From positions 310,001-374,000 of the forward strand of contig NZ_JNIK01000015.1 in assembly GCF_000701365.1 (NCBI RefSeq): a stretch of 64,000 bases of DNA, given 5' to 3'. How positions within the stretch are numbered: position 1 is the stretch's first letter; every line of letters begins with the position of its first letter. Under the pieces are notes generated by a model. That model had not been told where the DNA came from. It was given only the letters and a program-made list of their open reading frames with translations, and did no database searches. This DNA comes from Blastococcus sp. URHD0036. GTDB lineage: Bacteria; Actinomycetota; Actinomycetes; Mycobacteriales; Geodermatophilaceae. This document shows, piece by piece, positions 16,413-24,460 of this stretch. The translations under genes and the position numbers were made by a program.

Positions 16413-16470
16413 GCGAGGGCGGCGACGGCCCAGGTCGGGCGTCGGAACCCCTCTCGGCGCTCATCCGGCT

Positions 16471-16498
16471 ATCGCCGATAATGCACATTATGTCAACT
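16471..16498 (+). other. dif: dif-like chromosome-dimer resolution site
   Basis: A 28-bp site with the XerC/XerD layout: left arm ATCGCCGATAA, centre TGCACA, right arm TTATGTCAACT. The right (XerD) arm matches that of E. coli dif (TTATGTTAAAT) at 9 of 11 positions, and GATAA...TTATGTCAA is what I recall for actinobacterial dif sites. The inner arms ATAATG/CATTAT form a perfect inverted repeat. It is AT-rich in a region above 70% GC, intergenic, 29 bp from the 3' end of the ArsR/SRPBCC gene. If correct the window contains the replication terminus. Confidence 0.72.
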
Positions 16499-16526
16499 CA
16501 TCGGGCGAGGAGCCCCTCCTGGACCG

Positions 16527-17339
16527 TCAGGACGACGCCACCGGCATCTCCCACGGTGCGACCGGCAGCACCTGCCCCGTCTCGAGCAGCGACTTGAGGT
16601 TGGCGAAGACGGCGGGCCATCCCTGCGAGACGTCGCTCAGCGCCTTCTCGTCGGCGAGGTCCTCGTGGGTCACCGTCAGCCGGACGATGCCCTCGTGTGG
16701 CACGACCAGGAAGGTGACCGTCGACGTCACCGCCGGCGCCTCACCCGGGTCCCCGAAGGTCATCACGAGCCGCCGGGGCGGCTCGACCTCCAGGACCCGC
16801 CCGCCGGCGTCGGCGACGTCCGAACCATCCGTGCGCCGGTGCTCCCACAGCGAACCCGGCTGCCAGTCCGACACGTTGGCGTGCCCCCAGTAGCTCGCCG
16901 TGAGGTCGGCGTCGGTCAGCGCCTGCCAGACCTGCTCGGCCGTGGCCCGGATGTAGGTGACGTAGACGTAGGTCGGCACGGTTCCCGACCCGGAGCTCTG
17001 CTCGGTCATGGCGTGGTCCTCTGCCCTCTCCTTGATGGCGTGGATGGCGGCGAGCCGCGGCCGGTCGAAGGCGGAGATCCAGCGCTGCTCGATCGCGTGG
17101 ATCGGCCCCGGGTCCAGGTAGTGGAGCCGCTCCCGCCCGCGCCGCACCACCGTCACCAGACCGGCCACCTGGAGCAGGTCCAGGTGCTGGGTCACCGACT
17201 GCCGGGCCATGGAGACCCCGGCGCAGAGCTCCCCCAGCGTCTGGCCGTTGCGACTCCGGAGGCGGTCCAGGAGACGCCGGCGGGTGGGGTCCGCCAGGGC
17301 CTTGAAGACCGCCTCCAGGTCGTCCGCTCCCCCGGTCAC
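16527..17339 (-). CDS. ArsR-type regulator fused to an SRPBCC (AHSA1-like) domain
   Basis: 270 residues, a two-domain fusion. Residues 1-95 are an ArsR winged helix (FKALADPTRRRLLDRLRS, then QSVTQHLDLLQVAGLVTVV); residues 125-265 are an AHSA1/START-like SRPBCC domain (TYVYVTYIRATAEQVWQALT, WGHANVSDWQPGSLWEHR, WPAVFANLKSLLETG). In the neighbouring operon the same two functions are separate genes. The ligand is unknown. The GTG at 17339 was chosen because an open frame reaching an ATG at 17375 would include the whole operator palindrome; the mRNA is then close to leaderless. Probably self-repressing. Confidence 0.85.
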   Translation of the reverse strand: MTGGADDLEAVFKALADPTRRRLLDRLRSRNGQTLGELCAGVSMARQSVTQHLDLLQVAGLVTVVRRGRERLHYLDPGPIHAIEQRWISAFDRPRLAAIHAIKERAEDHAMTEQSSGSGTVPTYVYVTYIRATAEQVWQALTDADLTASYWGHANVSDWQPGSLWEHRRTDGSDVADAGGRVLEVEPPRRLVMTFGDPGEAPAVTSTVTFLVVPHEGIVRLTVTHEDLADEKALSDVSQGWPAVFANLKSLLETGQVLPVAPWEMPVASS

Positions 17340-17344
17340 CCCGC

Positions 17345-17372
17345 CATCATGCAGGTAGATGCCTGCATGATG
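17345..17372. promoter_or_regulatory. operator of the ArsR-SRPBCC fusion gene
   Basis: Perfect inverted repeat CATCATGCAGG - TAGATG - CCTGCATGATG, 11-bp arms and a 6-bp centre, ending 6 bp before the GTG start. It lies where a promoter must be, so binding by the gene product would block transcription. Confidence 0.8.
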
Positions 17373-17384
17373 CAAGGACGGAAG

Positions 17385-17828
17385 TCAGTGCCAGTCGCTG
17401 ATCGCCAGATCGCGCGGATCGGGCGCACCGGTCCCCGTCTCGAGCAGCTGCTTGAGGCTGACCAGGAACGTGGCCCACTTGGTGCTGCAGTGGTGCATGA
17501 ACTCGACCGGCTCCCGCCAGCCCTCGTGGCGGAAGAGCACGATCGTCCAGTCGCCGTCCTGGCGCAGGTCGAACCGGACGGTGGTGCCGATCCACTCGGC
17601 CGGGCCGTCGGCCACCTCCCAGCGCACCAGCCGGCCCGGGTCCAGCTCGGCGACCCGCATGTCGATGCCCCCAGGGCCGAAGCGGAACTGGATCACGCCC
17701 CCGACGTCGGTCTCCCCCGTCGTCTTCTCGGCCCACCAGCCGGACAGGCCGTCCAGCGTGGTGAGCGCCTCGTACACCCGCTCCGGTGACGAGTGCTCGA
17801 CCCCGATGCGGTGCAGGATGTCGGTCAT
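17385..17828 (-). CDS. SRPBCC (AHSA1-like) domain protein
   Basis: 147 residues, one START/Bet v1-like domain: HRIGVEHSSPERVYEALTTL at the N-terminus, GWWAEKT, IQFRFGPGG, WTIVLFRHEGW and the closing helix WATFLVSLKQLLETG. Such proteins hold a hydrophobic ligand in a cavity; the ligand is unknown. Its ATG overlaps the stop of the ArsR gene by 4 bp (ATGA), so it is the last gene of a three-gene operon SRPBCC-ArsR-SRPBCC. Confidence 0.85.
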   Translation of the reverse strand: MTDILHRIGVEHSSPERVYEALTTLDGLSGWWAEKTTGETDVGGVIQFRFGPGGIDMRVAELDPGRLVRWEVADGPAEWIGTTVRFDLRQDGDWTIVLFRHEGWREPVEFMHHCSTKWATFLVSLKQLLETGTGAPDPRDLAISDWH

Positions 17829-18202
17829 CTCCGTGGTCCTCTCTCTCGGTCCTTCTCCGATACGCCGTGCTCGATCGCCTCGGCGAGGCGCTTGATCCGC
17901 TGCAGGCGGGTGTCCCAGGCCGCGCCGACGTCGGTGAGCTGGGCGACCGCGCGCGCCAGCTGCGCCTGGTCCACCCGGAACTGCCGCTCGCGGCCGACGG
18001 CGGAGGCGTGCACCAGCCCGACCCGGTCGAGGACGACGAGGTGCTTGGCCACCGCCTGGCGGGTCACCGGCAGGCGGTCACTGAGGCTGGTCGCCGTCCC
18101 GCTGCCCTCGCTCAGGAGCAGGTCGAGCATCCGGCGCCGGGTCGGGTCGCCGATGGCGGACCACAGGTCGTCGTCCACCCGGTCGTCCAGGACGGCGCTC
18201 AT
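17825..18202 (-). CDS. ArsR-family regulator
   Basis: 125 residues, a single winged helix: LWSAIGDPTRRRMLDLLLSE, then TSLSDRLPVTRQAVAKHLVV and LDRVGLVHASAVGRERQF. No metal-binding cysteines, so it is of the non-metal group (often called ArsR/SdpR-like) that travels with SRPBCC proteins. It overlaps both neighbours by 4 bp (ATGA), the tightest possible coupling. The likely targets are the two CGCAAC-N5-GTTGCG palindromes in front of the operon. Confidence 0.87.
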   Translation of the reverse strand: MSAVLDDRVDDDLWSAIGDPTRRRMLDLLLSEGSGTATSLSDRLPVTRQAVAKHLVVLDRVGLVHASAVGRERQFRVDQAQLARAVAQLTDVGAAWDTRLQRIKRLAEAIEHGVSEKDRERGPRR

Positions 18203-18660
18203 GCGTTGGCCCCGACCTCCGCGGCGTACGCCACCAGGCGCGGCAGGAAGTGGTCCCAGCCGCTGACGTGGTCGGCGCGGTGCGCGGCGACCGTGGCCTC
18301 GTCCCAGCCGCGCTCGCGGAAGCCGGTCTCGGTCATCCGCAGGCGGGTCCCCGCGCCGGCCGGCTCCAGCTCGAACACCACCAGGAACGAGTTGCCCGGG
18401 CCGGCCGACTCCCCCTCCTCGTGCGTCCACCGGAAGGAGAACAGCCGGTGCGGCACGGCGTCGACGACGGTGAACCGCACCCACGCGCCACCGTCCGCCG
18501 GATCGCCGAAGCGGATGCGCCCGTCTCCCCCCGGCACCGCCGGGTAGTTGGCCTCGTCCGGCCACCACTCGCGTACGTGCTCGGGACTGCTCACCACGTC
18601 GAAGACCACCTCCGGAGAGGCGTCGATGTGCAGCTCCCGCTCGATCGATCCCGGTTCCAT
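18199..18660 (-). CDS. SRPBCC (AHSA1-like) domain protein
   Basis: 153 residues: SIERELHIDASPEVVFDVVS, REWWPDEANY, FRWTHEEGE and the C-terminal WDHFLPRLVAYAAEVG mark an AHSA1-type START domain. The ATG at 18660 was chosen over one at 18678 because the earlier start lies inside the first operator palindrome; AAAGG and GGAGG precede the chosen ATG. First gene of the operon, followed with 4-bp overlap by its ArsR regulator. Confidence 0.85.
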   Translation of the reverse strand: MEPGSIERELHIDASPEVVFDVVSSPEHVREWWPDEANYPAVPGGDGRIRFGDPADGGAWVRFTVVDAVPHRLFSFRWTHEEGESAGPGNSFLVVFELEPAGAGTRLRMTETGFRERGWDEATVAAHRADHVSGWDHFLPRLVAYAAEVGANA

Positions 18661-18673
18661 GTCCTCCGCCTTT

Positions 18674-18736
18674 CGCAACTATCGGTTGCGGATCAACGTA
18701 GCCCTCGAGGGGGCAAACGCGCAACTGTCGGTTGCG
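18674..18736. promoter_or_regulatory. pair of ArsR operators
   Basis: Two copies of the same palindrome, CGCAAC-TATCG-GTTGCG (18674-18690) and CGCAAC-TGTCG-GTTGCG (18720-18736), 46 bp centre to centre. They lie upstream of the SRPBCC-ArsR-SRPBCC operon, 14 bp before its start, and on the other side 72 bp before the VOC gene. Most likely bound by the operon's ArsR. Confidence 0.8.
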
Positions 18737-18808
18737 TCAACGCGCGCACCGATGAGATCGGACTCAGGGAACGGTCCGAGCTGGGACGCCGACCCCTGGA
18801 GGAAGTCC

Positions 18809-19168
18809 GTGCCCAGCACCGTCCAGCCGACCCTGATCACCCGGGACGTCGACCGCCTGCTCCGCTTCTACGTCGGCGTGGCCGGCGCGGAACCGACCGA
18901 CCGGCAGCCCCCGGAGGGCCCGGTCTTCTACCAGGGCCTGCGGATCGGGGACTCCGACCTGGGGATCGTCGCCGTGGACGACGCGCCCGCCGATCCCGGC
19001 CGGGTGCTGCTGAGCATCGCCGTGGCCGACGTGGACGCAGCCCTCCCCCGCGTCGAGGAGCTCGGCGGTGCGGTCCAGGGGCCGCCGAACGACATGCCGT
19101 GGGGTGAGCGCGTGGCCCACGTGCGCGACCCCGACGGCAACGCGCTGAACCTCACGACCTCGCTCTGA
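18809..19168 (+). CDS. VOC-family (glyoxalase/bleomycin-resistance-like) protein
   Basis: 119 residues. Two beta-alpha-beta3 modules: TLITRDVDRLLRFYVGVAGA with GPVFYQGLRIGDSDLGIVAV, and VLLSIAVADVDAALPRVEEL with VAHVRDPDGNALNLT. The family contains metal-dependent enzymes and binding proteins; the substrate cannot be told. The GTG was chosen because GGAGGA stands 5 bp upstream and the domain begins at once. It diverges from the SRPBCC operon and may share its operators. Confidence 0.82.
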   Translation: MPSTVQPTLITRDVDRLLRFYVGVAGAEPTDRQPPEGPVFYQGLRIGDSDLGIVAVDDAPADPGRVLLSIAVADVDAALPRVEELGGAVQGPPNDMPWGERVAHVRDPDGNALNLTTSL

Positions 19169-19196
19169 CCAGCGGCGCCGCCGTACCGTCTGCGTC

Positions 19197-20039
19197 GTGG
19201 GCGACGGCGGGACGCGGGGCATCCTCCGTCCGGCCGCCATGCCCGAGGTCTTCACCCTCGACCGGCTGCCGCCCGCGGACGACCTGGCGGACCTCGTCGC
19301 CGTCCACTGGCGGGTCGCCGTCGACCTGCCCCCGGGACGGCAGCACGAGTCGCTGGTGCTCTCCTACCCCGCCGTCAACCTCTCCTTCGAGCCGGACGGC
19401 ACCTGGGTGACCGGACCGGTGTCGGGGACCTACCGGCGGCAGCTGTCCGGCCGCTTCTCCGTCTGCGCGGTGCGCTTCCGCCCCGCCGCCTTCCGCTCAC
19501 TTGTGGACCGCCCGGTGTCCGGGCTGCGGAACCGGGTGCTGCCGGCCGGCGAGCTGCTCCCCCTCGACGACGGCGTGGTGGAGGCCGTGCGCGGCGCCGC
19601 CGACCTCGCCGCCGCGCGGCCGCTGGTCGAGGACTGGCTGCGCGGGCTCCCCCGGTCCCCCACCGCCGAACAGGTGGAGCTGGACGCGGCGGTGGACCTG
19701 GTCGAGACCGACCGGGAACTCACCCGTGTCGACCAGCTGGCCGACCGCTGCGGCCGCTCGGTGCGCTGGCTCCAGCGGGCCTTCGCCGACGCCGTCGGCC
19801 TGCCGGTCAAGCAGGTCATCCGGATGGCGCGGCTCCGGGAGGTCGCCCAGCGGGCGCTGACCGGCGACGTCGACTGGGCGGCCGTCGCCGCCGACCTCGG
19901 TTACGCCGACCAGGCCCACCTGGTGCGGGACTTCACCGCCACCGTCGGCACACCGCCCGGCCGCTACGCCCGCGAGGTCGCCCCGCCGTCGTCTTTGTCC
20001 AAGACCGCGACCGGCGCGGTCCCGAGCATGGACGCATGA
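19197..20039 (+). CDS. AraC-family regulator
   Basis: 280 residues. The N-terminal half is the DUF6597-type sensor (ESLVLSYPAVNLSFEPDG, CAVRFRPAAFRSL). The C-terminal half has two helix-turn-helix units: TRVDQLADRCGRSVRWLQRA and WAAVAADLGYADQAHLVRDF, followed by GTPPGRYARE in place of the usual GxSPxxYR. Start GTG. Its stop overlaps the start of the DinB-type gene by 4 bp (ATGA), so it is co-transcribed with it and may control it. Confidence 0.85.
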   Translation: MGDGGTRGILRPAAMPEVFTLDRLPPADDLADLVAVHWRVAVDLPPGRQHESLVLSYPAVNLSFEPDGTWVTGPVSGTYRRQLSGRFSVCAVRFRPAAFRSLVDRPVSGLRNRVLPAGELLPLDDGVVEAVRGAADLAAARPLVEDWLRGLPRSPTAEQVELDAAVDLVETDRELTRVDQLADRCGRSVRWLQRAFADAVGLPVKQVIRMARLREVAQRALTGDVDWAAVAADLGYADQAHLVRDFTATVGTPPGRYAREVAPPSSLSKTATGAVPSMDA

Positions 20040-20635
20040 CCGCCGCCACCACGCTCCCTCCCCTGTTCGACGACCTCGCCGACGCCGCCCGCGCGGCCGC
20101 CACCGTCGCCCGCGGCGCGGCCGGGGCGCCGCTGGACTCCCCCACCCCGGCCACCGAGTGGGACCTGCGCACCCTGGTGGACCACTGGGTGCTCTACACC
20201 TCGCACGGCCTCGAGCACCGGGCCCGGAAGGCCGACCTCCCCGAGGAGCTGGTCGGCCGCGACTTCGCCGCCGAGCCCGACTGGCCGCAGCGCTACGCGG
20301 AGGAGCTCGACCGGGCCCTCGCCGCCTGGCGCGACCCCGCCGCCTGGCAGGGCGACGTCGACTTCGGCGGCGGCATGACCATGCCCGTCGAGGCGGTGGT
20401 CGGGATGAACCTCGCCGAGGTGGTCCTCCACGGCTGGGACGTCGCCGCGGCCACCGGCCAGACGGTCGAGGTGTCCGACCGCACCGCCCGCAGCGTGCTG
20501 GCGGCCGTCGAGCAGAGCGCGGAGATGATGCGCCAGTACGACGGCTTCGCCGGCGCGCTCCCGGTCGACGACGAGATGCCGCCGCTCGAGCGGGCGCTGC
20601 GGCTGTCCGGCCGGGACCCGCACTGGCGACCGTGA
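20036..20635 (+). CDS. TIGR03086-type mycothiol-dependent maleylpyruvate isomerase-like (DinB fold) protein
   Basis: 199 residues, four-helix DinB fold. The family signature is the TPATEWDLRTLVDHWV segment (about residues 37-53) and LAEVVLHGWDVAAATGQ (about 124-140), where His residues bind a metal. Relatives use mycothiol as cofactor for isomerisation or transfer reactions, which agrees with an actinobacterial host. Substrate unknown. Coupled to the AraC regulator by a 4-bp overlap. Confidence 0.8.
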   Translation: MTAATTLPPLFDDLADAARAAATVARGAAGAPLDSPTPATEWDLRTLVDHWVLYTSHGLEHRARKADLPEELVGRDFAAEPDWPQRYAEELDRALAAWRDPAAWQGDVDFGGGMTMPVEAVVGMNLAEVVLHGWDVAAATGQTVEVSDRTARSVLAAVEQSAEMMRQYDGFAGALPVDDEMPPLERALRLSGRDPHWRP

Positions 20636-20660
20636 GCCGCGACGGGCGACGCCGGATCGC

Positions 20661-21458
20661 TCACGAGATCTCGCTCCGCTCGATCCGCAGCCACCCCGCG
20701 ACCATCGGCAGCACGCCCCACAGCCCGACCGAGGTGGCCACCTGCAGCCAGCCCTGACCGTCGAGCTCCCCCAGGTACATCGGCGCGGTCGTGGTGGTGA
20801 GGTCCAGCCAGTCCCGCATCCAGGTCAGGGCGTCGACCAGGTTGGACACGATCGTCACCACGGTCGGGGCGAGGAAGTACAGGACGATCGCCAGCGGCGA
20901 GCTGAGCAGCAGCATGCCGAAGGCGACGCCGATCAGGATCGAGAGCACCTGGACCACGACGATCTGTCCCAGCTGGGCGCCGCTGAGCGCCCAGTCGGTC
21001 GCGTCCGGCGTCAGGACGGGGGTCAACAGGGCGCCGAGGGCCGCGGCGGCGAGGGTGACGAGCACACCGAGCAGGGCCAGCACCGTCGCGGCGAGCACCT
21101 TGGCGCCGAGCACCCGGGACCGGTCGGGGACGAGGGCGAACGTCGTCATCGCGGTGCGCTGGGACCACTCGCTGGTGACGAGGAGGATGCCGAGCACCGG
21201 CAGGAGCAGGCCGACGGGCAACTGGGTGTTGGCCAGGAACAGCGCGAAGGTCTTGTCCGGCTCCTCGGCGAAGAACATCTGCAGCAGCGCCACGGCCGGC
21301 GACGTCAGCGCGATGACGAGCAGTAGCCAGAAGCCCGCCCGGGTGTCGGAGCTCTTGCGGAGCTCCACCTGGGTGAGCCGCGTCAGTGTCGGCCCCGGGA
21401 CGGTCCGGTGCGCGGTCGGGGTCGTGGTGGGTGACGTGGTGCCGGTCCCGGTGCTCAT
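20661..21458 (-). CDS. ABC-2-type transporter permease
   Basis: 265 residues with about six membrane segments: one after the cytoplasmic N-terminal region (FWLLLVIALTSPAVALLQMF), then LLLPVLGILLVTSEW, TVLALLGVLVTLAAAALGAL, IVVVQVLSILIGVAFGMLLL, LAIVLYFLAPTVVTIV and a last one near GLWGVLPMVAGW. The SEWSQRTAMTTFALVPDR segment is typical of the EcsB/NatB-like group. It forms an exporter with the ATPase encoded just upstream; the two genes overlap by 4 bp (ATGA). Confidence 0.87.
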   Translation of the reverse strand: MSTGTGTTSPTTTPTAHRTVPGPTLTRLTQVELRKSSDTRAGFWLLLVIALTSPAVALLQMFFAEEPDKTFALFLANTQLPVGLLLPVLGILLVTSEWSQRTAMTTFALVPDRSRVLGAKVLAATVLALLGVLVTLAAAALGALLTPVLTPDATDWALSGAQLGQIVVVQVLSILIGVAFGMLLLSSPLAIVLYFLAPTVVTIVSNLVDALTWMRDWLDLTTTTAPMYLGELDGQGWLQVATSVGLWGVLPMVAGWLRIERSEIS

Positions 21459-22375
21459 GCCCGGCTCTCCTGGGTCTGCGGGGCGGAGGGACCGCCGTCG
21501 GGCGTGGTGGTCAGCGAGCGGAACAGCTCCTCGAGCCGGTCCCCGCCGGCCGGGCGGAGCTCCAGCAGCGGCACCCCGGCCGCGGCCGCGGCGAGTCCGA
21601 CCGCCTCGGCGGTGCCGTCGGCGACGAGGGCACCGGACGGCCCGTCGGTGACGTCGAGTCCCGCCGCGCCGAGTGCGCCGGCGAGGCCGGCGCGATCCCG
21701 TGCCCGGACGAGGGTGCCGGTACCGGCGAGCAGCTCCTCACTGCTGCCCTGGGCGACGACCCGGCCTCCGGCGATCACGACCAGCTGGTCGGCGACCGCC
21801 TCCACCTCCCGGAGCAGGTGCGACGAGAGCAGCACCGTGCCGCCCCGGTCGGCGAAGTCCCTCAGCAGCCCCCGCATCCAGAAGATGCCCTCGGGGTCCA
21901 GCCCGTTCGCCGGCTCGTCGAGGACCAGCACCTCGGGGTCGCCGAGGAGCGCCGTCGCGAGGCCGAGCCGCTGCCGCATGCCGAGGGAGTACTTGCCCAC
22001 CCACTTGTCGGCCGGCTTCCCGGCGAGCCCGACCTGCTGCAGCACCTCGTCGACGCGCGTGCGCCCGACCCCGAGCACCATCGCGGAGAGCACGAGCGTC
22101 TCCCGCCCGGTCCGCCCGGCGTGCTGGGCGCCGGCGTCGAGCAGCACGCCGACGTGGCGGCCGGCGTTGGGCAGGTCGCGGTACGGGCGGCCACCGACCG
22201 TGGCCGTGCCGCTGGAGGGCCGGGCCAGCCCGCAGAGCGCCCGCAGGGTCGTGGACTTGCCGGCGCCGTTGGGGCCGAGGAACCCGGTGACCGTGCCCGG
22301 CCGGCAGCCGAAGGTGACGTCCGAGACGGCGACCTGGGTCCCGTAGCGCTTCGTGAGGTGCTCGATGGCGATCAT
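21455..22375 (-). CDS. ABC transporter ATP-binding protein (CcmA/NatA type)
   Basis: 306 residues. Walker A GPNGAGKST, Q-loop region GVLLDAGAQHAGRT, signature YSLGMRQRLGLA, Walker B VLVLDEPANGLDP and H-loop LLSSHLLREV are all intact. The last 80 residues are the extra domain found in exporters of the multidrug/lantibiotic group. Forms an export complex with the following permease. It is divergent from the histidine kinase gene, with 139 bp between the starts; kinase and regulator next to an ABC exporter suggest sensing of an antimicrobial or membrane stress. Confidence 0.9.
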   Translation of the reverse strand: MIAIEHLTKRYGTQVAVSDVTFGCRPGTVTGFLGPNGAGKSTTLRALCGLARPSSGTATVGGRPYRDLPNAGRHVGVLLDAGAQHAGRTGRETLVLSAMVLGVGRTRVDEVLQQVGLAGKPADKWVGKYSLGMRQRLGLATALLGDPEVLVLDEPANGLDPEGIFWMRGLLRDFADRGGTVLLSSHLLREVEAVADQLVVIAGGRVVAQGSSEELLAGTGTLVRARDRAGLAGALGAAGLDVTDGPSGALVADGTAEAVGLAAAAAGVPLLELRPAGGDRLEELFRSLTTTPDGGPSAPQTQESRA

Positions 22376-22514
22376 GGGACCGAGCGTCGCGGTCACCCGC
22401 CGCCCCCCGCATCGGCCGGAGGGCGGCACCCCCTCGACCGAGGTCGGTGCCCGCCCTCCCGGACCTAGACCTTCGTCGGTGTCCCCGGGCGATCGCCCTC
22501 CGTAGCCTGGCGCG

Positions 22515-23777
22515 GTGAGCACCGTCGCCCCGAGGACCGCGCCGGGGGTCGACCACCCCTCGCTCGTCCCGGCGCTGCTGCTCGCCGACTCGCTCTCCCC
22601 CGACGCCGACCATGCCGGCCGGCGGGTGCGCCGCTCGGTGCGGGACTGGGTGGTCGACGTCACGGCGTTCGTGCTCTCCCTGGCCATCGGGCTGCTGCTC
22701 GTGGGCGAGGCGTCGGTCGGCCCGCAGCCGCCGTCGGAGGCCGTGCAGTTCGCCGACCTCGTGCTCGGGACGGCGGGCTGCATCGCCCTGTGGGGACGTC
22801 GCCGGTGGCCGGTCGGGCTGGCGCTCGGGCTGGCCGTGATCGGCACCTTCTCCGACATGGGGTCGATCGCGATCCTGATCGCGCTCTTCACCGTCGCGGT
22901 GCACCGCCCGTGGCGGACGGTGCTCGTCGTCACCGCGGTGAACCTGGCGTCCTTCCTGGTCTACGCGTTCGTGCGCCCCGACCCCGAACTCCCCTGGCCG
23001 GTGTTCCTCGCCCTCGGGATGGCTCTCACCGCGGCCGTCGTCGCCTGGGGGATGTTCGTCCGCGCCCGCCGCCAGCTCATCGTGTCCCTGCGCGACCGTG
23101 CCGACCGGGCCGAGCAGCAGCAGCGGCTGCGCGTGGAACAGGCCCGTCAGCTCGAGCGGACCCGCATCGCGCGGGAGATGCACGACGTCCTGGCCCACCG
23201 GCTCTCGCTGCTCAGCATGCACGCCGGCGCCCTGGAGTTCCGTCCCGACGCCCCGCCGGCGGAGGTCGGCCGGGCTGCGGGCGTCGTGCGGGCCACCGCC
23301 CGCCAGGCTCTCGAGGACCTGCGTGAGGTCATCGGCGTACTGCGCGACTCCGGCGAGACCGCCGACCCCGATCGTCCGCAGCCGACCCTCGCCGACGTCC
23401 CCGCGCTGGTCGAGGAGTCCCGGCAGGCCGGGCTCCGCGTGTCCGTCGACTGCGCCGTCCCCGACCTCGCGAGCGCCCCCAGCGTCCCCGGCCGCACCGC
23501 GTACCGGATCGTGCAGGAGGGGCTGACCAACGCGCGGAAGCACGCGGCCGGCGCCGTGGCCCACGTCCGGCTGACCGGCGGCCCGGGCGCGGGGCTGGCC
23601 GTCGAGCTGACCAACCCGGCGCCGGTCGGTGAACGGGTGCCGGCGCTGCTGCCGGGCGCCGGCACGGGCCTGGTCGGCCTGAGCGAGCGGGTCGGCCTGG
23701 CCGGGGGCCGCCTGGAGTCGGGCTGGACGCCGGCCGGCGAGTTCCGGCTGCACGCATGGCTCCCGTGGCCGGCATGA
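22515..23777 (+). CDS. sensor histidine kinase (NarL-partner, HisKA_3 family)
   Basis: 420 residues. Four to five membrane helices in the first 190 residues, then a short coiled coil (DRAEQQQRLRVEQARQLERT) and the HisKA_3 dimerisation domain with phospho-accepting His in IAREMHDVLAHRLSLLSMHA. The ATPase domain shows YRIVQEGLTNARKHA (N-box) and GTGLVGLSERVGLAGG (G-box). Start GTG. The stop overlaps the ATG of the response regulator gene by 4 bp. Confidence 0.9.
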   Translation: MSTVAPRTAPGVDHPSLVPALLLADSLSPDADHAGRRVRRSVRDWVVDVTAFVLSLAIGLLLVGEASVGPQPPSEAVQFADLVLGTAGCIALWGRRRWPVGLALGLAVIGTFSDMGSIAILIALFTVAVHRPWRTVLVVTAVNLASFLVYAFVRPDPELPWPVFLALGMALTAAVVAWGMFVRARRQLIVSLRDRADRAEQQQRLRVEQARQLERTRIAREMHDVLAHRLSLLSMHAGALEFRPDAPPAEVGRAAGVVRATARQALEDLREVIGVLRDSGETADPDRPQPTLADVPALVEESRQAGLRVSVDCAVPDLASAPSVPGRTAYRIVQEGLTNARKHAAGAVAHVRLTGGPGAGLAVELTNPAPVGERVPALLPGAGTGLVGLSERVGLAGGRLESGWTPAGEFRLHAWLPWPA

Positions 23778-24451
23778 CCGGTCCCGTGCGGGTGCTCGTG
23801 GTGGACGACGACCCGCTGGTGCGCGCCGCCCTGACCATGGTGTTCGGCGGCACCGAGGACCTGCTCGTGGTCGGCGAGGCGGCCGACGGCGACGAGGTGC
23901 CGGCGGCCGTGGCGGCCGGCGACCCCGACGTCGTCCTCATGGACATCCGGATGCCGCGGCTGGACGGGCTCACCGCCACCGAGCGCCTGCGGAGCCGGCA
24001 CGGCGGGCCCGAGGTCATCGTGCTGACGACCTTCTCCGGGGACGCCGAGGTGTTGCGGGCGCTGCGCCTGGGCGCGAGCGGCTTCCTCGTCAAGGACACC
24101 CCGCCGGCCGCGATCGTCGACGCCGTGCGGCGGGTGGCCGGCGGCGAGCCGATGCTCTCCCCCACGGTGACCCGGCAGCTGATGGCCCACGTCAGCGGGA
24201 CCCCACAGCCGGACGGTCGCCCGGAGGACGGACGTCGCACCGCCGCCCTCACCGCCCTCGACCGGCTCAGCGAGCGGGAACGCGAGGTCGCCCTCTCCGT
24301 GGGCCGGGGCCTGTCGAACGCCCAGATCGCCGCCGAGCTGTTCATGAGCGTCGCCACCGTGAAGGCGCACGTGTCCCGGCTGCTCACCAAGCTCGACGTG
24401 GGCAACCGGGTCCAGATCGCGCTCGTCGTGCACGACGCCGGGCTCGCCTGA
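23774..24451 (+). CDS. response regulator (NarL/FixJ family)
   Basis: 225 residues. Receiver domain with the acidic pair in [12 protein letters not shown], phospho-accepting Asp in [13 protein letters not shown] and the Lys in FLVKDTPP; then a linker and a LuxR-type helix-turn-helix ([20 protein letters not shown], then [20 protein letters not shown]). The ATG overlapping the kinase stop (ATGA) was preferred to one 18 bp upstream because the receiver domain starts right after it. The likely targets are the ABC export genes on the other side of the kinase. Confidence 0.92.
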   Translation: MTGPVRVLVVDDDPLVRAALTMVFGGTEDLLVVGEAADGDEVPAAVAAGDPDVVLMDIRMPRLDGLTATERLRSRHGGPEVIVLTTFSGDAEVLRALRLGASGFLVKDTPPAAIVDAVRRVAGGEPMLSPTVTRQLMAHVSGTPQPDGRPEDGRRTAALTALDRLSEREREVALSVGRGLSNAQIAAELFMSVATVKAHVSRLLTKLDVGNRVQIALVVHDAGLA

Positions 24452-24460
24452 GGGGCCCGC

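Noticed and set aside
16060-16488. Minus-strand open frame of 142 codons next to dif
   Set aside because: Arg/Pro/Ser/Cys-rich, crosses the palindromes and dif, no ribosome-binding site or known domain.
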